Shown in pieces: positions 17,436 to 26,080 of a stretch of DNA of 35,422 nt. Numbering within the stretch: the stretch's first letter is position 1; every line of letters begins with the position of its first letter. The DNA is from Desulfobacteraceae bacterium (lineage in GTDB: Bacteria; Desulfobacterota; Desulfobacteria; Desulfobacterales; Desulfosarcinaceae). The stretch spans positions 1-35,422 of the forward strand of contig QZKV01000188.1 in the NCBI GenBank assembly GCA_003599575.1, read 5' to 3'. Under the pieces are notes generated by a model that was given only the letters and a program-made list of their open reading frames with translations, did not search any database and was not told the DNA's origin. The position numbers and the translations under genes are program-made.

Positions 17436-18956
17436 CTACCGATGCCCGCCATACATTTTTTTGACCTTGGCCCGATCCACCGCGCCATTGTCCAGCCGGG
17501 GCAGTTGATCGACAAACTCGACATATTGGGGCTTCTTGTAGCGGGCGATGCGCGCCCCTACAAAATCGATCAGATCCTGCGCCTTCAGCGTTTGGTCGGC
17601 TTTGAGCTGGCAGACCGCCTTGATGCCCTCGGTCCATTTGGGGTCCGGCACGCCGAACACGACGACCGCCGCGACAGCCGGATGCGTCAGGATGACCGTT
17701 TCCACCTCGGCCGGGTAGACATTTTCACCGCCCGGCTTGATCAACTCCTTTTCCGCCTTGCGGGCCACGTACCACAAGTAGCCGTCCGCGTCGAAACGGC
17801 CCATGTCGCCGGTATGATGCCATCCGTTGCGAAAGGTATGCGCATTTTCGGCGTCCAGGCCCCAGTAGCCTTTGAAGACCATGGGGCCGCGAATGGCTAT
17901 CTCGCCGGCCTGGCCGGTGGGCACCGGGCGGTCCTCATCATCCAGCAGTTCAATGTCCACCAGTGGGATCGGCCGTCCCGCCGAACCGGGTCTTTCCTTG
18001 TAGGGACTCATGGTGGCGGCCATGGAGGTTTCGGTCTGGCCGAAAAGAGAATAGAACGATCCGCCGGTCAGCTTCTGATAACGCTCGATCACATCCGGCG
18101 CGTCGATTCCCAAGACGGCCCGCAGTGTCTTAATATCCGAACCGGTTTTCTCCACATGGGCCAGAAGGTTTTGCATCATCGGCGCAAATGCGAACAGCAG
18201 GCTGGCTTTATGAGCAGCGATCAGGTCGGCGGCCTGGGCCGCATCGAACTTGCGCATCAGTACATTCGCCGATCCCCCGTGAAAGCAGCAAAACGCCATG
18301 CCCAGACCGGCGATATGGAACAGGGGCAACGGATTGAGAAGCACGTCCGCGGTGGTCAGACCGATTTGGTGCATCAGCTGGACATTGGCGCAGATCACAT
18401 TGCGTTGACTCAGCAGAGCTCCCCTTGGGCGCCCGGTAACGGCAGCCGTATGGATGATGACCCAGCCGTCATCCGAATCGACTGCGGGCGTACCGCCGGC
18501 CGGCAGCGCCGCTTCTGGCAAATCGGCATACGCACCTTGCCCCGCCTGCAAATTGAAAAAGCATGTGGATGCCGGCAATTTGGATTGCACCGCGGCGGTC
18601 ACATCGCCGTCCTCGCTGTCGGCAAATACGAATCCCGCTTGGGTATCGGTCAAATTGTAAGCCATTTCGTCGGCCGAAAGCCGCCAATTGACCGGCACGA
18701 CAATGGCGCCCAGCGCCGCCGCCGCACCGTACAGGACGGCATATGACAAACAGTTCTTGCCGATCACCCCGATGCGCGCGCCCTTTGGCAATCCGGCCGT
18801 AAGCAGTCCGGCCGACATGCGGTCCACGGCTGCTTTATAGGCGCTGAAGGTCAGGCGGCTCTTTTCGTCGACGCTCAGCCAGGCCGTTTTTTCCGGAAAT
18901 AGACGCGCGTTGCGGCAGATGATGTCGTACACGGTCAGGTCGAATAATTTCATCAT
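17436..18956 (-). CDS. AMP-binding acyl-CoA synthetase-like enzyme with altered A3 and A10 motifs
   Basis: 506 residues with the ANL-superfamily fold. The A5-like SLFGQTETS, the A7-like WHHTGDMGRFDADGYLWY and the GGENVYPAEVE stretch are clear. The ATP-binding A3 loop, normally SGTTGxPKG, reads HTAAVTGRPRGA, and the A10 catalytic lysine of the usual GKxxR is alanine (DNGAVDRAKV). The A8 region is ARKAEKELIKPGG rather than GRxKDxI. Normal family members make acyl-AMP and then acyl-CoA; here adenylation may be weak or done with other residues. The ATG at 18956 has AAGGAG eight bases upstream. It follows the liv/acyl-CoA synthetase block and a universal stress gene on the same strand, so it may be the last gene of that operon. 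Confidence 0.88.
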   Translation of the reverse strand: MMKLFDLTVYDIICRNARLFPEKTAWLSVDEKSRLTFSAYKAAVDRMSAGLLTAGLPKGARIGVIGKNCLSYAVLYGAAAALGAIVVPVNWRLSADEMAYNLTDTQAGFVFADSEDGDVTAAVQSKLPASTCFFNLQAGQGAYADLPEAALPAGGTPAVDSDDGWVIIHTAAVTGRPRGALLSQRNVICANVQLMHQIGLTTADVLLNPLPLFHIAGLGMAFCCFHGGSANVLMRKFDAAQAADLIAAHKASLLFAFAPMMQNLLAHVEKTGSDIKTLRAVLGIDAPDVIERYQKLTGGSFYSLFGQTETSMAATMSPYKERPGSAGRPIPLVDIELLDDEDRPVPTGQAGEIAIRGPMVFKGYWGLDAENAHTFRNGWHHTGDMGRFDADGYLWYVARKAEKELIKPGGENVYPAEVETVILTHPAVAAVVVFGVPDPKWTEGIKAVCQLKADQTLKAQDLIDFVGARIARYKKPQYVEFVDQLPRLDNGAVDRAKVKKMYGGHR

Positions 18957-19088
18957 GCGGCTTCTCCTTGTGCAGTTCTTCTGAGACTGCACGACAGGAT
19001 CACCGGGTCGATCCCGGAAACAGAAGTGTTGCTTTTTCCATTGCCGGCGGCGGTCAGATGATCCGAAGGGATGAAACACCCTGGGTGT

Positions 19089-19484
19089 TTACTTGGTAGT
19101 CGTTACCGGGCAAGGCCCTCTGAGAATGATGTATTGTGCCGTTGAGCCGAGCAGGATCTTGCGCGTACGCGATTTCTTCTCGATTCCCAGGAAAATGTGA
19201 TCCACGCTGTTGTCTTCGGCGAACTTCACCAGATCCTCGCCGGGAGAAAGCCCGCGCGCCAATTGCAAAGTTTCACAGGCCACATTTTCCTTGAGCAGAA
19301 AATCCTTGGCCCATTGCAGCTTCTCTTCCACATCCCGAATCTCTTCGAGACTCTCGCCGCTGCCGCCCTCCATTGAGGCGACCACATACACCAGGGCACC
19401 AGCCGTACCTTTGGCTTGCTTGCACGCCAGCGCCAAAGCACGCTGCGCGGTAGGCGACCCATTATACCCCACCATCAATTTCAT
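19089..19484 (-). CDS. Universal stress protein (UspA family)
   Basis: 131 residues, one Usp domain. The N-terminus MKLMVGYNGSPTAQRAL is the first strand and Asp/Asn loop. The C-terminal nucleotide loop reads LGIEKKSRTRKILLGSTAQYI, matching G-x2-G-x9-G-S/T except that the second glycine is lysine. ATP-binding Usps keep both glycines, so nucleotide binding here is uncertain. It lies between livF and the AMP-binding enzyme on the same strand with gaps of about 100-130 bp, and may share the liv transcript. Confidence 0.92.
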   Translation of the reverse strand: MKLMVGYNGSPTAQRALALACKQAKGTAGALVYVVASMEGGSGESLEEIRDVEEKLQWAKDFLLKENVACETLQLARGLSPGEDLVKFAEDNSVDHIFLGIEKKSRTRKILLGSTAQYIILRGPCPVTTTK

Positions 19485-19590
19485 CGCTTTGCTCCTGTCG
19501 GATCGATCCTTTTTTCTTTTTCAACCCGATCTTGATCGCGCGTTTTTGGAAGAGATCAGATATTCGCAACAGCTGATTGATCTGTAATGA

Positions 19591-20433
19591 TTACATCCAG
19601 CGCTTGCGCCGCTTGTACGACTTCACCTCTTTGAAGGATTTGCGGCCCCCACCCTGGGTCACGCCCATGTAGAATTCTTTGACGTCGGGGTTGTCTTGAA
19701 GCGCCTGGGACGGCCCTTCCAGAACGATTTTGCCCGATTCCATGATGTAGGCGTAGGTTGACATCGAAAGGGCTGTTTTGGCGTTTTGCTCGACCACCAG
19801 AATGGTTGTGTTCATTTCCTGATTGATCTTGCGCACATTTTCGAAAATTTCTTTGACCAGCAAGGGCGCCAGGCCCAGGGAAGGCTCGTCCAGCATCAGC
19901 ATTTTCGGCGCCGCCATCAGGGCCCGGGCGATGGCCACCATCTGCTGTTCGCCTCCCGAACAATACCCGGCCAGGCGGTGGGTGATCTTGGACAGGCGTG
20001 GAAAATGGGTGTACATGAGCTCATGATCCTTGCGGATATTGGCCGAGCCGTCCTTGCGCGTCACCGAGCCCACGCGGATATTTTCATCCACGGTGAGGTG
20101 TTTGAAGATACGGCGACCCTCGGGGACCATGACCGCGCCGAGGTGGACCACCGCGGTGCCCAGCACATTGGTGATGTCGCGGCCGTCGAATCTGATGAAA
20201 CCGCTGCGGATATATCCATTTTCCGGTTTGAGCAAACCGCTGATGGCCCGCAGGGTCGTGGTTTTGCCGGCCCCGTTGGTCCCCAGCAAGGCGACGATAT
20301 CGCCCTTGGCCACATGAATGCTCACCCCGCGCAACACCTGGACGATATCGTTGTACACCACCTCGATGTTATTGACCTCCAGCAGGGGGCCCATTTTGAT
20401 CGGTTCGGTCATGGCGCTGTCCATCGTTGTCAT
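19591..20433 (-). CDS. livF: Branched-chain-type ABC transporter ATP-binding protein LivF
   Basis: 280 residues. Walker A is GTNGAGKTTT, the Q-loop/LivF region is VMVPEGRRIFKHLTVDENI, the signature is YCSGGEQQMVAIARAL, and Walker B is MLMLDEPSLGLAP with the H-loop position as VVEQNAKTAL, as usual in LivF. It should pair with LivG to energise the LivHM permease. The basic tail SYKRRKRWM is longer than usual. Several start codons are possible (20433, 20424, 20412) and none has a good ribosome site; I take the ATG at 20433. It is separated from the substrate-binding gene by 185 bp that contain a strong hairpin. Confidence 0.93.
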   Translation of the reverse strand: MTTMDSAMTEPIKMGPLLEVNNIEVVYNDIVQVLRGVSIHVAKGDIVALLGTNGAGKTTTLRAISGLLKPENGYIRSGFIRFDGRDITNVLGTAVVHLGAVMVPEGRRIFKHLTVDENIRVGSVTRKDGSANIRKDHELMYTHFPRLSKITHRLAGYCSGGEQQMVAIARALMAAPKMLMLDEPSLGLAPLLVKEIFENVRKINQEMNTTILVVEQNAKTALSMSTYAYIMESGKIVLEGPSQALQDNPDVKEFYMGVTQGGGRKSFKEVKSYKRRKRWM

Positions 20434-20502
20434 TATCGGATGGCCGAAGGGCTGTCGCGATAATACTTGGTTTTTGAAACCGCTCGCCCCGGGTCGAAGG
20501 CG

Positions 20503-20530
20503 GGCTGCGCGGCTTTTCAAACGCGCAGCC
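20503..20530 (-). repeat. Strong RNA hairpin between the binding-protein gene and livF
   Basis: GGCTGCGCG (20503-20511) and CGCGCAGCC (20522-20530) form a perfect 9-bp GC stem with a 10-base loop. There is no T run after it, so it is not a standard intrinsic terminator. In binding-protein operons such hairpins often protect the upstream message from 3' decay, letting the binding protein be made in excess over the ATPase. Confidence 0.55.
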
Positions 20531-20618
20531 GCCTCACGCGAAAATGCGTTTTCGAAAACCGTGCAGCCCGTTCCGACGCCTCTTGTACAGCCGCCCGGGC
20601 ATCTACGGTTGGTGGGGG

Positions 20619-21848
20619 CTATTTGCTTTTGATTTTGTCTACATATTCCGGCTCGAACGGTTTTCCCACGGCCTTGAAGACCCCGCCCTGAACCGAATAG
20701 ATCTGCAGTGTGTCCACGCCGGCATGATCAGTGGGCGAATAGGTGACCGGTCCCACCGTATTGCCGGGCGAATACGCCTTGGCGCCGTTCATGGCATTGA
20801 GTTCCTTGTAAAGATTTTCCCGGGTCACCTTGGCGCCTTTTTCCTTAACCCGGCGGATGGTCTCAACCGCCGTTTGGGCCACCATCATGCCATTGGTGTA
20901 GTTGTGCGAGTTGGCTGTTTTTTCGTCGCGGCCGTATTTTTTAGCCAGCATCAATTGAAAATCAGTGCCTTTGCCTGGTTCCGAGGTCAGGGTGTACGAG
21001 GTGGTCCAGTAAAAGCCTTCGGCCGCCGAACCGGCCAACTCGATCAGGTCGTTGCCGCCGGTGTAATGGGCGCCCACGAAGGTCAGTTTGCCTTCTTCAC
21101 CGAAGGTTTTGGCCGTCACGCCGAGACGTTGGGCATCTTTGATCAGGGTGGCCACCGGCGATTGCACGCTCTGGCAGATCACATAGCGCACCTTTTTGCT
21201 CAGCAAGCGCTGCAACATGGCCGTGTTGTCCAGGTCCTTGCCGTGCTCCACGACTTCCACGATCTCCATCTTCAGGCCGGCTTTGACTGTTTTCTGGACA
21301 TCGTCCACGGGCCCGCGGCCGAAGGCCGAGGGATGGATGAACATGGCGACCAGGGGTGTTCCGCCCTTGTTGTTCTTGACGATATACTCGGCCAGGCCGA
21401 TGCACTGGCTCGAATAGGAGGAGATGGGCAGGAAGATGTAATTGGAATCCTCCAGGTTGCCGGCATGGAAAGAGGCGGGAATCACGGGAATTTTTTCCTC
21501 TTCGAAATCGCGTTTCAATGCCAGAGTGCTGCCGGTGGAGTAGTTCAGGTAAAGCACGATGCCGTCGGACAGGAAGTCTTCGAAGTTCCGCTTGGTGATG
21601 TCGGTTTGGTACTGGTCATCGCGGATGGGACATTCCACCGTGTCTTTACCGAGCAGCTTCGTGTCATTGACATAGCGGATGTAGTCTTCCACGCCCTTGG
21701 AGTAGGGGTTGCCTGCGTCGGATGTGGGCCCCGTGATCGCCAAGGATAAGGCCAGCTTGTACACCTCGGCCTGGCAAGGTGCGGCCAGCACCAGGCACAG
21801 CACCAGGGCCATCAGGATTCGCGTGATAAAAGCATCTTGTTTTTTCAT
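20619..21848 (-). CDS. ABC transporter substrate-binding protein (LivK-type)
   Basis: 409 residues. A signal peptide is clear: MKK..., hydrophobic ILMALVLCLVLAA, probable cleavage after CQA (residue 27). The Cys at 25 is not in a proper lipobox, so it is probably a free periplasmic protein. The mature chain starts YKLALSLAITGPTSDAGNPYSKG, typical of type I periplasmic binding proteins for branched-chain amino acids and related carboxylates, and includes YTLTSEPGKGTDFQLMLAKKYG near the hinge. Ligand cannot be read from the sequence; a synthetase in the same operon points to a carboxylic acid. Start ATG has GGAGG six bases upstream, the best ribosome site of the operon. Confidence 0.92.
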   Translation of the reverse strand: MKKQDAFITRILMALVLCLVLAAPCQAEVYKLALSLAITGPTSDAGNPYSKGVEDYIRYVNDTKLLGKDTVECPIRDDQYQTDITKRNFEDFLSDGIVLYLNYSTGSTLALKRDFEEEKIPVIPASFHAGNLEDSNYIFLPISSYSSQCIGLAEYIVKNNKGGTPLVAMFIHPSAFGRGPVDDVQKTVKAGLKMEIVEVVEHGKDLDNTAMLQRLLSKKVRYVICQSVQSPVATLIKDAQRLGVTAKTFGEEGKLTFVGAHYTGGNDLIELAGSAAEGFYWTTSYTLTSEPGKGTDFQLMLAKKYGRDEKTANSHNYTNGMMVAQTAVETIRRVKEKGAKVTRENLYKELNAMNGAKAYSPGNTVGPVTYSPTDHAGVDTLQIYSVQGGVFKAVGKPFEPEYVDKIKSK

Positions 21849-21934
21849 TTTAACCTCCCTGTTTGCGGGCGTTCGCACGGCGCCCATCGTTGGATGCACT
21901 TTTGTGTTTACCGCCTATGGTGACAACCCTTCTC

Positions 21935-23029
21935 TTAATACCGGAAGGGCCAGAGCTTCAAGTAGGTTCGGCCGATACGCCACCAATTGGCGATGCCGCG
22001 CGGTTCGAACATCAAAAAAAGAACGATCACCAGGCCGAACGTCAAGGGTTTGAAAGCGGTGGCCAGATTCATGCTGGCCGGAAAATATTGGTGCGACCAA
22101 TCAACCAGGTTTTCGACCTGCAGATCCAGCAGCCGGATGGCCGCCGGCCCAAAGAACGAGCCTGTCAGCGTACCCAGACCACCCACGATGGCCATGGCCA
22201 GATAAGTAATGGATGCGTTCAAGGTAAAGGATTCGATGCCTGCGCCGCGATACAGGTAGGTGTGCAGGCCGCCGGCCACTCCGGCGAAAAACCCGGCCAG
22301 AGCAAACGCGTACACCTTGGTCAGCCCCGGATGCATGCCCATCGCATCGGCGGCGCGATCGTTGTCGCGCACCGCCACCAGGCTGCGTCCATAGCGGGTG
22401 CGCAACAGGTTGCGCACGCCCAGGCCGAACGCCACCACCAGGACCAGCAGGATATAATACCAGAAAAAATAATGGTCTTTGCGCGAAACCTCCCCGGTAA
22501 ACCAGTAGATCCGACCCACGGGAATGGTCTGGCCCTGGTTGAAGAAAGGCAAAAAGTTGATCGTCCATTGAAAAATCATTTGAAAGGACAGCGTGGCAAT
22601 GGCCAGGTAGAGATGTTTCAGGCGCAGGGCCGGCAATCCGACGAAGGCGCCGAACAGGGCGCCAACCAAACCGCAAAAAAGAAGCATGACCGGCCAGGCA
22701 TGGGTGATGAGCACATGCGAGTCGCCCAGAACGCGCGAAAAAGAAGCCAGCGTATAAGCCCCCACCCCCACGAAAGCGGCGTGCCCGATCGAGATCAGGC
22801 CGGCAAAGCCGGTAACCAGGTTCAGTCCGATGATGGCCACCATGGCAATGAGAATATTGTCGATCACCAGCATGTACTTGTTGCTGACCTCGATGCACAT
22901 GGGCCATACCAGCAGCACGACCAGGAAGACACAGAAAACGGCGCGGTCAAAATGGGTGGAGAAGATCCGCTGTTCTTCCTGATAGCTGCTGAAGAAATTT
23001 CCGGTGGCTAACCAACGATTGGCGGACAT
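21935..23029 (-). CDS. livM: Branched-chain-type ABC transporter permease LivM
   Basis: 364 residues with 8-10 membrane helices. Family marks are LNLVTGFAGLISIGHAAFVGVGAYT near the start, GLPALRLKHLYLAIATLSF, and the cytoplasmic coupling segment RYGRSLVAVRDNDRAADAMGM that docks on the ATPase. It forms the membrane channel with LivH. The start ATG is preceded by AAGGAAAC four bases upstream. It lies 43 bp after livH and 86 bp before the binding-protein gene. The N-terminal extension of about 45 residues (NFFSSYQEEQRIF...) is longer than in many LivM proteins. Confidence 0.94.
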   Translation of the reverse strand: MSANRWLATGNFFSSYQEEQRIFSTHFDRAVFCVFLVVLLVWPMCIEVSNKYMLVIDNILIAMVAIIGLNLVTGFAGLISIGHAAFVGVGAYTLASFSRVLGDSHVLITHAWPVMLLFCGLVGALFGAFVGLPALRLKHLYLAIATLSFQMIFQWTINFLPFFNQGQTIPVGRIYWFTGEVSRKDHYFFWYYILLVLVVAFGLGVRNLLRTRYGRSLVAVRDNDRAADAMGMHPGLTKVYAFALAGFFAGVAGGLHTYLYRGAGIESFTLNASITYLAMAIVGGLGTLTGSFFGPAAIRLLDLQVENLVDWSHQYFPASMNLATAFKPLTFGLVIVLFLMFEPRGIANWWRIGRTYLKLWPFRY

Positions 23030-23072
23030 AAATGTTTCCTTAACTTTCCTCTACCAACTTTGAATCTGCTTC

Positions 23073-23966
23073 TTAAACCCGCTCGATTTCATGCGTCCCG
23101 AACAGCCCATGCGGTTTGAACAGCAGGATGATCAGCAAAATTATATAGGGAAGCACATCGGCAGTGCCGTTGAGCCCCCATTTGCCGTCCAGGTACCCGG
23201 AGGCGAACTGCTGGATCAGGCCCATGATGATGCCGGCCACCACCGCGCCCACGATAGAGTCCAGGCCGCCCAGGATGACCACCGGAAAGACGATGATGCC
23301 GAAAGCGTGCAGGGTCTCGAAATTCAGGCCGGTGATATTGCCGATGATGCCGCCGGCCGCTGCAGCGCTCATGCCGGCCATGGCCCAGGCCAGGCCGAAG
23401 ACGTGCGGCACCGAAATGCCCACCGACATGGAGGCCAGCTGGTCATCCGAAACCGCGCGCATGGAGATGCCCACAGTGGATTTTTTGAAAAACCATGAGA
23501 ACAGGGTAATCAGCACGAAAGTGAGAATCACCCCCGCCAGTTGCGTCCAGGACATGGAGACCGGCCCCAGATCGATCGGTGTTTTGGGGAAAAAATCCGG
23601 AAAGGATAGGTTATAGGTGCCAAAGGGCGTCAAATAGATGATGCCGTCGAGAATCGACATCAGGCCGATGGTGACCATGATGACCGAAATGATCGGCTCG
23701 CCGATCAGGCGGCGCAGGAAAATGCGCTCCACGCTCATGGCCAGGAAAAAAGTGAGCACCATGCTGATGAAAAAGGAGATATAGAGCGCAATGCCCATCC
23801 ACACCGTCAGCGCATAGGTGATAAATGCGCCGGCGGCGATGATCTGGCCGTGGGCGATATTGAGCACCCGGCTGGATTTATAAATCAGCACAAACCCCAG
23901 CCCCGACAGGGCATAGATCGAACCCACCACGATTCCGCTGACGACGAGCTGTAAGAAATAAGCCAT
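23073..23966 (-). CDS. livH: Branched-chain-type ABC transporter permease LivH
   Basis: 297 residues and about eight membrane helices. The N-terminus LVVSGIVVGSIYALSGLGFVLIYKSSRVLNIAHGQ is diagnostic for LivH, and VGISMRAVSDDQLASMSVGI is the ATPase-coupling loop. The chain ends in KPHGLFGTHEIERV, the usual LivH end. Partner of LivM in the membrane. GGGTGA lies a few bases before the ATG. A hairpin separates it from the synthetase gene upstream. Confidence 0.95.
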   Translation of the reverse strand: MAYFLQLVVSGIVVGSIYALSGLGFVLIYKSSRVLNIAHGQIIAAGAFITYALTVWMGIALYISFFISMVLTFFLAMSVERIFLRRLIGEPIISVIMVTIGLMSILDGIIYLTPFGTYNLSFPDFFPKTPIDLGPVSMSWTQLAGVILTFVLITLFSWFFKKSTVGISMRAVSDDQLASMSVGISVPHVFGLAWAMAGMSAAAAGGIIGNITGLNFETLHAFGIIVFPVVILGGLDSIVGAVVAGIIMGLIQQFASGYLDGKWGLNGTADVLPYIILLIILLFKPHGLFGTHEIERV

Positions 23967-23983
23967 TTTTTATTCACCCGGAA

Positions 23984-24009
23984 CCATTTTGACGTCAGAT
24001 CCAAAATGG
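23984..24009 (-). repeat. Hairpin with TGACGTCA core between the synthetase gene and livH
   Basis: CCATTTTG (23984-23991) and CAAAATGG (24002-24009) form an 8-bp stem around a 10-base loop. Overlapping it is the palindrome TGACGTCA (23990-23997), which also occurs in the livG leader. It could be an mRNA processing or stability element, or a second regulator site inside the operon. Confidence 0.4.
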
Positions 24010-24041
24010 GATCTGCGCAAACGAAATCATCAACTTCGCAC

Positions 24042-25961
24042 TTAAAATACAGTGTAAAACCTCATCTCCATCTCGACCGTGGTCGTCTGGCCGTCCTGAT
24101 ATTGATAAGTCGCCTGCACCTTTTTGCTGCTGACGCTTTCATCATAGAGTGCGTCATACAGCGACCGGTAGCGGTTCTGTACGAACTCGCGGCGGATTTT
24201 GCCGGTTTTGGTCAATTCGCCGTCGTCCACATCCAGCAGCTTGTACAAAATAGCAAAGCGCCGGATCCGGAAATGTTCCTTCTCCACGGCCGTGTTGATC
24301 GACTTGATCTCGCCTTGTATGAGTTCGGCCACTTGCTCTTTCTGAGACAGGTCCATGAAAGTGGTGAAGGAGATGCGCCGGTCTTCGGCCCATTTGCCCA
24401 CGATGATGGGATCGATGTTGACCAGCGCGGCCACATACTCCTGCTGGTTGCCGAAGATCACCGCCTCCTTGATGTAGGGGCTGAATTTGAGTTTGTTCTC
24501 CAGAAACATGGGGCTGAACATGAGCCCCTGGCGGGTGTGCATCACGTCCGATACTCGGTCGATCACCACCAGGTGGCCGTTTTCATCGATATAGCCGGCG
24601 TCGCCCGAGTGCAGCCAGTTCTCATGGAGCAGTTCGGTTGTTTTGTCGGGCAATTTGAAGTAGCCGGCGCAAACCGAGGCCGAGCGGGAAAGGATTTCAC
24701 CCTCTTCCGAAATGCGGCATTCGGTCCCCGGCAGCGGCTTGCCCACCGTATCGGGACGAATATCACCGTCCCGGTGCATGTAGGCGATGCCCGTGATTTC
24801 GGTCTGCCCGTAGATCTGCTTGAGGTTGACGCCGATGGCCTGGTAGAACGTGAACAACTCCGGCCCCAGAGCCGCGCCTCCGGTATAGGCGCGCCTCAAG
24901 CGCAGCAATCCCAATTGGTTGATCAATGGGTTGAAGACCATCGTGGTGCCGAGCCATGATAGCGCAGCCAGTTTGAAAGGCATTTTGCGGCCGGACATGC
25001 GGTACTCGGCCGCTTTCCGGCCGATGTTCATGAAGAAGCCGTAGGCTTTCCGGTTCAGCCAGTAGGATTCATCAACCTTGAGCCAGATCTGCGAGCGGAT
25101 GGTTTCGTAGATGCGCGGTGCGCCAAACATGAAATGCGGTCCGATCTCCTTGAGATCGACCATGATGGTCTCCACCGATTCGGGAAAGTTGATGGTAATG
25201 CCGGTGGCCAGCGCAACGCCGAAGGCATTCATCTGCTCTCCGATCCAGGCGAACGGCAGAAAGGAGACGTATTCATCGCTGGACTCCAGCGGGTCGGCTT
25301 CGGTGATGCGCACCCCCATGTTGATGTAGTTGCGGTGCATCATCATAGCCCCTTTGGGCAGGCCGGTCGTTCCGGAGGTCAGGCATAGATGGCACACGTC
25401 GTCCGGCTTACCCAGGGCGACGCGTTGCTTGAAGCGCTCAGGGTCTTTGGCATCCTCGACTTCACCGAGACGATACAGCTCGTCGATGGAGATGAACCAG
25501 TCATCGGAGCGGTAGTCGCGCATGCCGCGCGGATCTTCGTAGATCACCTTTTGCACCAGGGGGACCTTGGTGCGGATCTCCACCAGCTTGTCCACCTGCT
25601 CCTGGTCGTCGCAAAAGACAAAGCAGGCTTCGATATAGTTGAGGATATCGGCGATTTCGTGCGGCAGGCTGCTCTGGTAAAGCCCGGCCGAAATCGCCTG
25701 AAGGGACTGGGCGCCGATGGAAACGATGAGCATTTCGGGTATGTTGTCGGTGATCAGCGCGATGGTCTGGCCCTTTTTCAGGCCGATGTGCTCCAATCCC
25801 AAAGCGGCCTTGCGCACCAGATCGTAGTATTGCTGCCAGTTCAGGGAGCGCCAGATGCCGAACTCTTTTTCGCGCAACGCCACCCGATCGGGCATCTGGT
25901 TCACGCGCCAAAGCAGGAGTTGGGGAATGGTGTATTCCAGCAATGAGGTCTGGTTCGCCAT
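24042..25961 (-). CDS. Long-chain-type AMP-dependent acyl-CoA synthetase embedded in the liv operon
   Basis: 639 residues, size and motifs of the FadD15-like long-chain synthetases. A3 is the canonical CLTSGTTGLPKGAMMMH, A5 is QIYGQTEITG, the A7 region is WLHSGDAGYIDENGHLVV, and the A10 lysine is present in LTKTGKIRREF. It should activate a carboxylic acid to its CoA thioester in two steps with ATP. It sits between livG and livH on the same strand, so uptake and activation are probably coupled. The frame reaches a TTG at 25973, but the ATG at 25961 starts the conserved protein, with GGAACG about eight bases upstream. Whether the substrate is a fatty, aromatic or branched-chain acid is open. 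Confidence 0.93.
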   Translation of the reverse strand: MANQTSLLEYTIPQLLLWRVNQMPDRVALREKEFGIWRSLNWQQYYDLVRKAALGLEHIGLKKGQTIALITDNIPEMLIVSIGAQSLQAISAGLYQSSLPHEIADILNYIEACFVFCDDQEQVDKLVEIRTKVPLVQKVIYEDPRGMRDYRSDDWFISIDELYRLGEVEDAKDPERFKQRVALGKPDDVCHLCLTSGTTGLPKGAMMMHRNYINMGVRITEADPLESSDEYVSFLPFAWIGEQMNAFGVALATGITINFPESVETIMVDLKEIGPHFMFGAPRIYETIRSQIWLKVDESYWLNRKAYGFFMNIGRKAAEYRMSGRKMPFKLAALSWLGTTMVFNPLINQLGLLRLRRAYTGGAALGPELFTFYQAIGVNLKQIYGQTEITGIAYMHRDGDIRPDTVGKPLPGTECRISEEGEILSRSASVCAGYFKLPDKTTELLHENWLHSGDAGYIDENGHLVVIDRVSDVMHTRQGLMFSPMFLENKLKFSPYIKEAVIFGNQQEYVAALVNIDPIIVGKWAEDRRISFTTFMDLSQKEQVAELIQGEIKSINTAVEKEHFRIRRFAILYKLLDVDDGELTKTGKIRREFVQNRYRSLYDALYDESVSSKKVQATYQYQDGQTTTVEMEMRFYTVF

Positions 25962-26080
25962 AGGTCGTTCCAAAATCCATTGTCCGTCGCCCGTTGCGAT
26001 GTACTCTCCTTAATGGGAGGGGCCGGGAAGGGACGGGTGCTGTCCATGCTGAAGGACGGCTGAGAACGTTTACGAATGTA

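Noticed and set aside
17442..18746. Plus-strand open frame of 434 residues opposite the AMP-binding gene
   Set aside because: Shadow frame; no conserved domain pattern.
21772..21848. Lipoprotein signal in the substrate-binding protein (Cys25)
   Set aside because: The residues before Cys (AAP) do not make a lipobox; an ordinary signal peptidase I site fits better.
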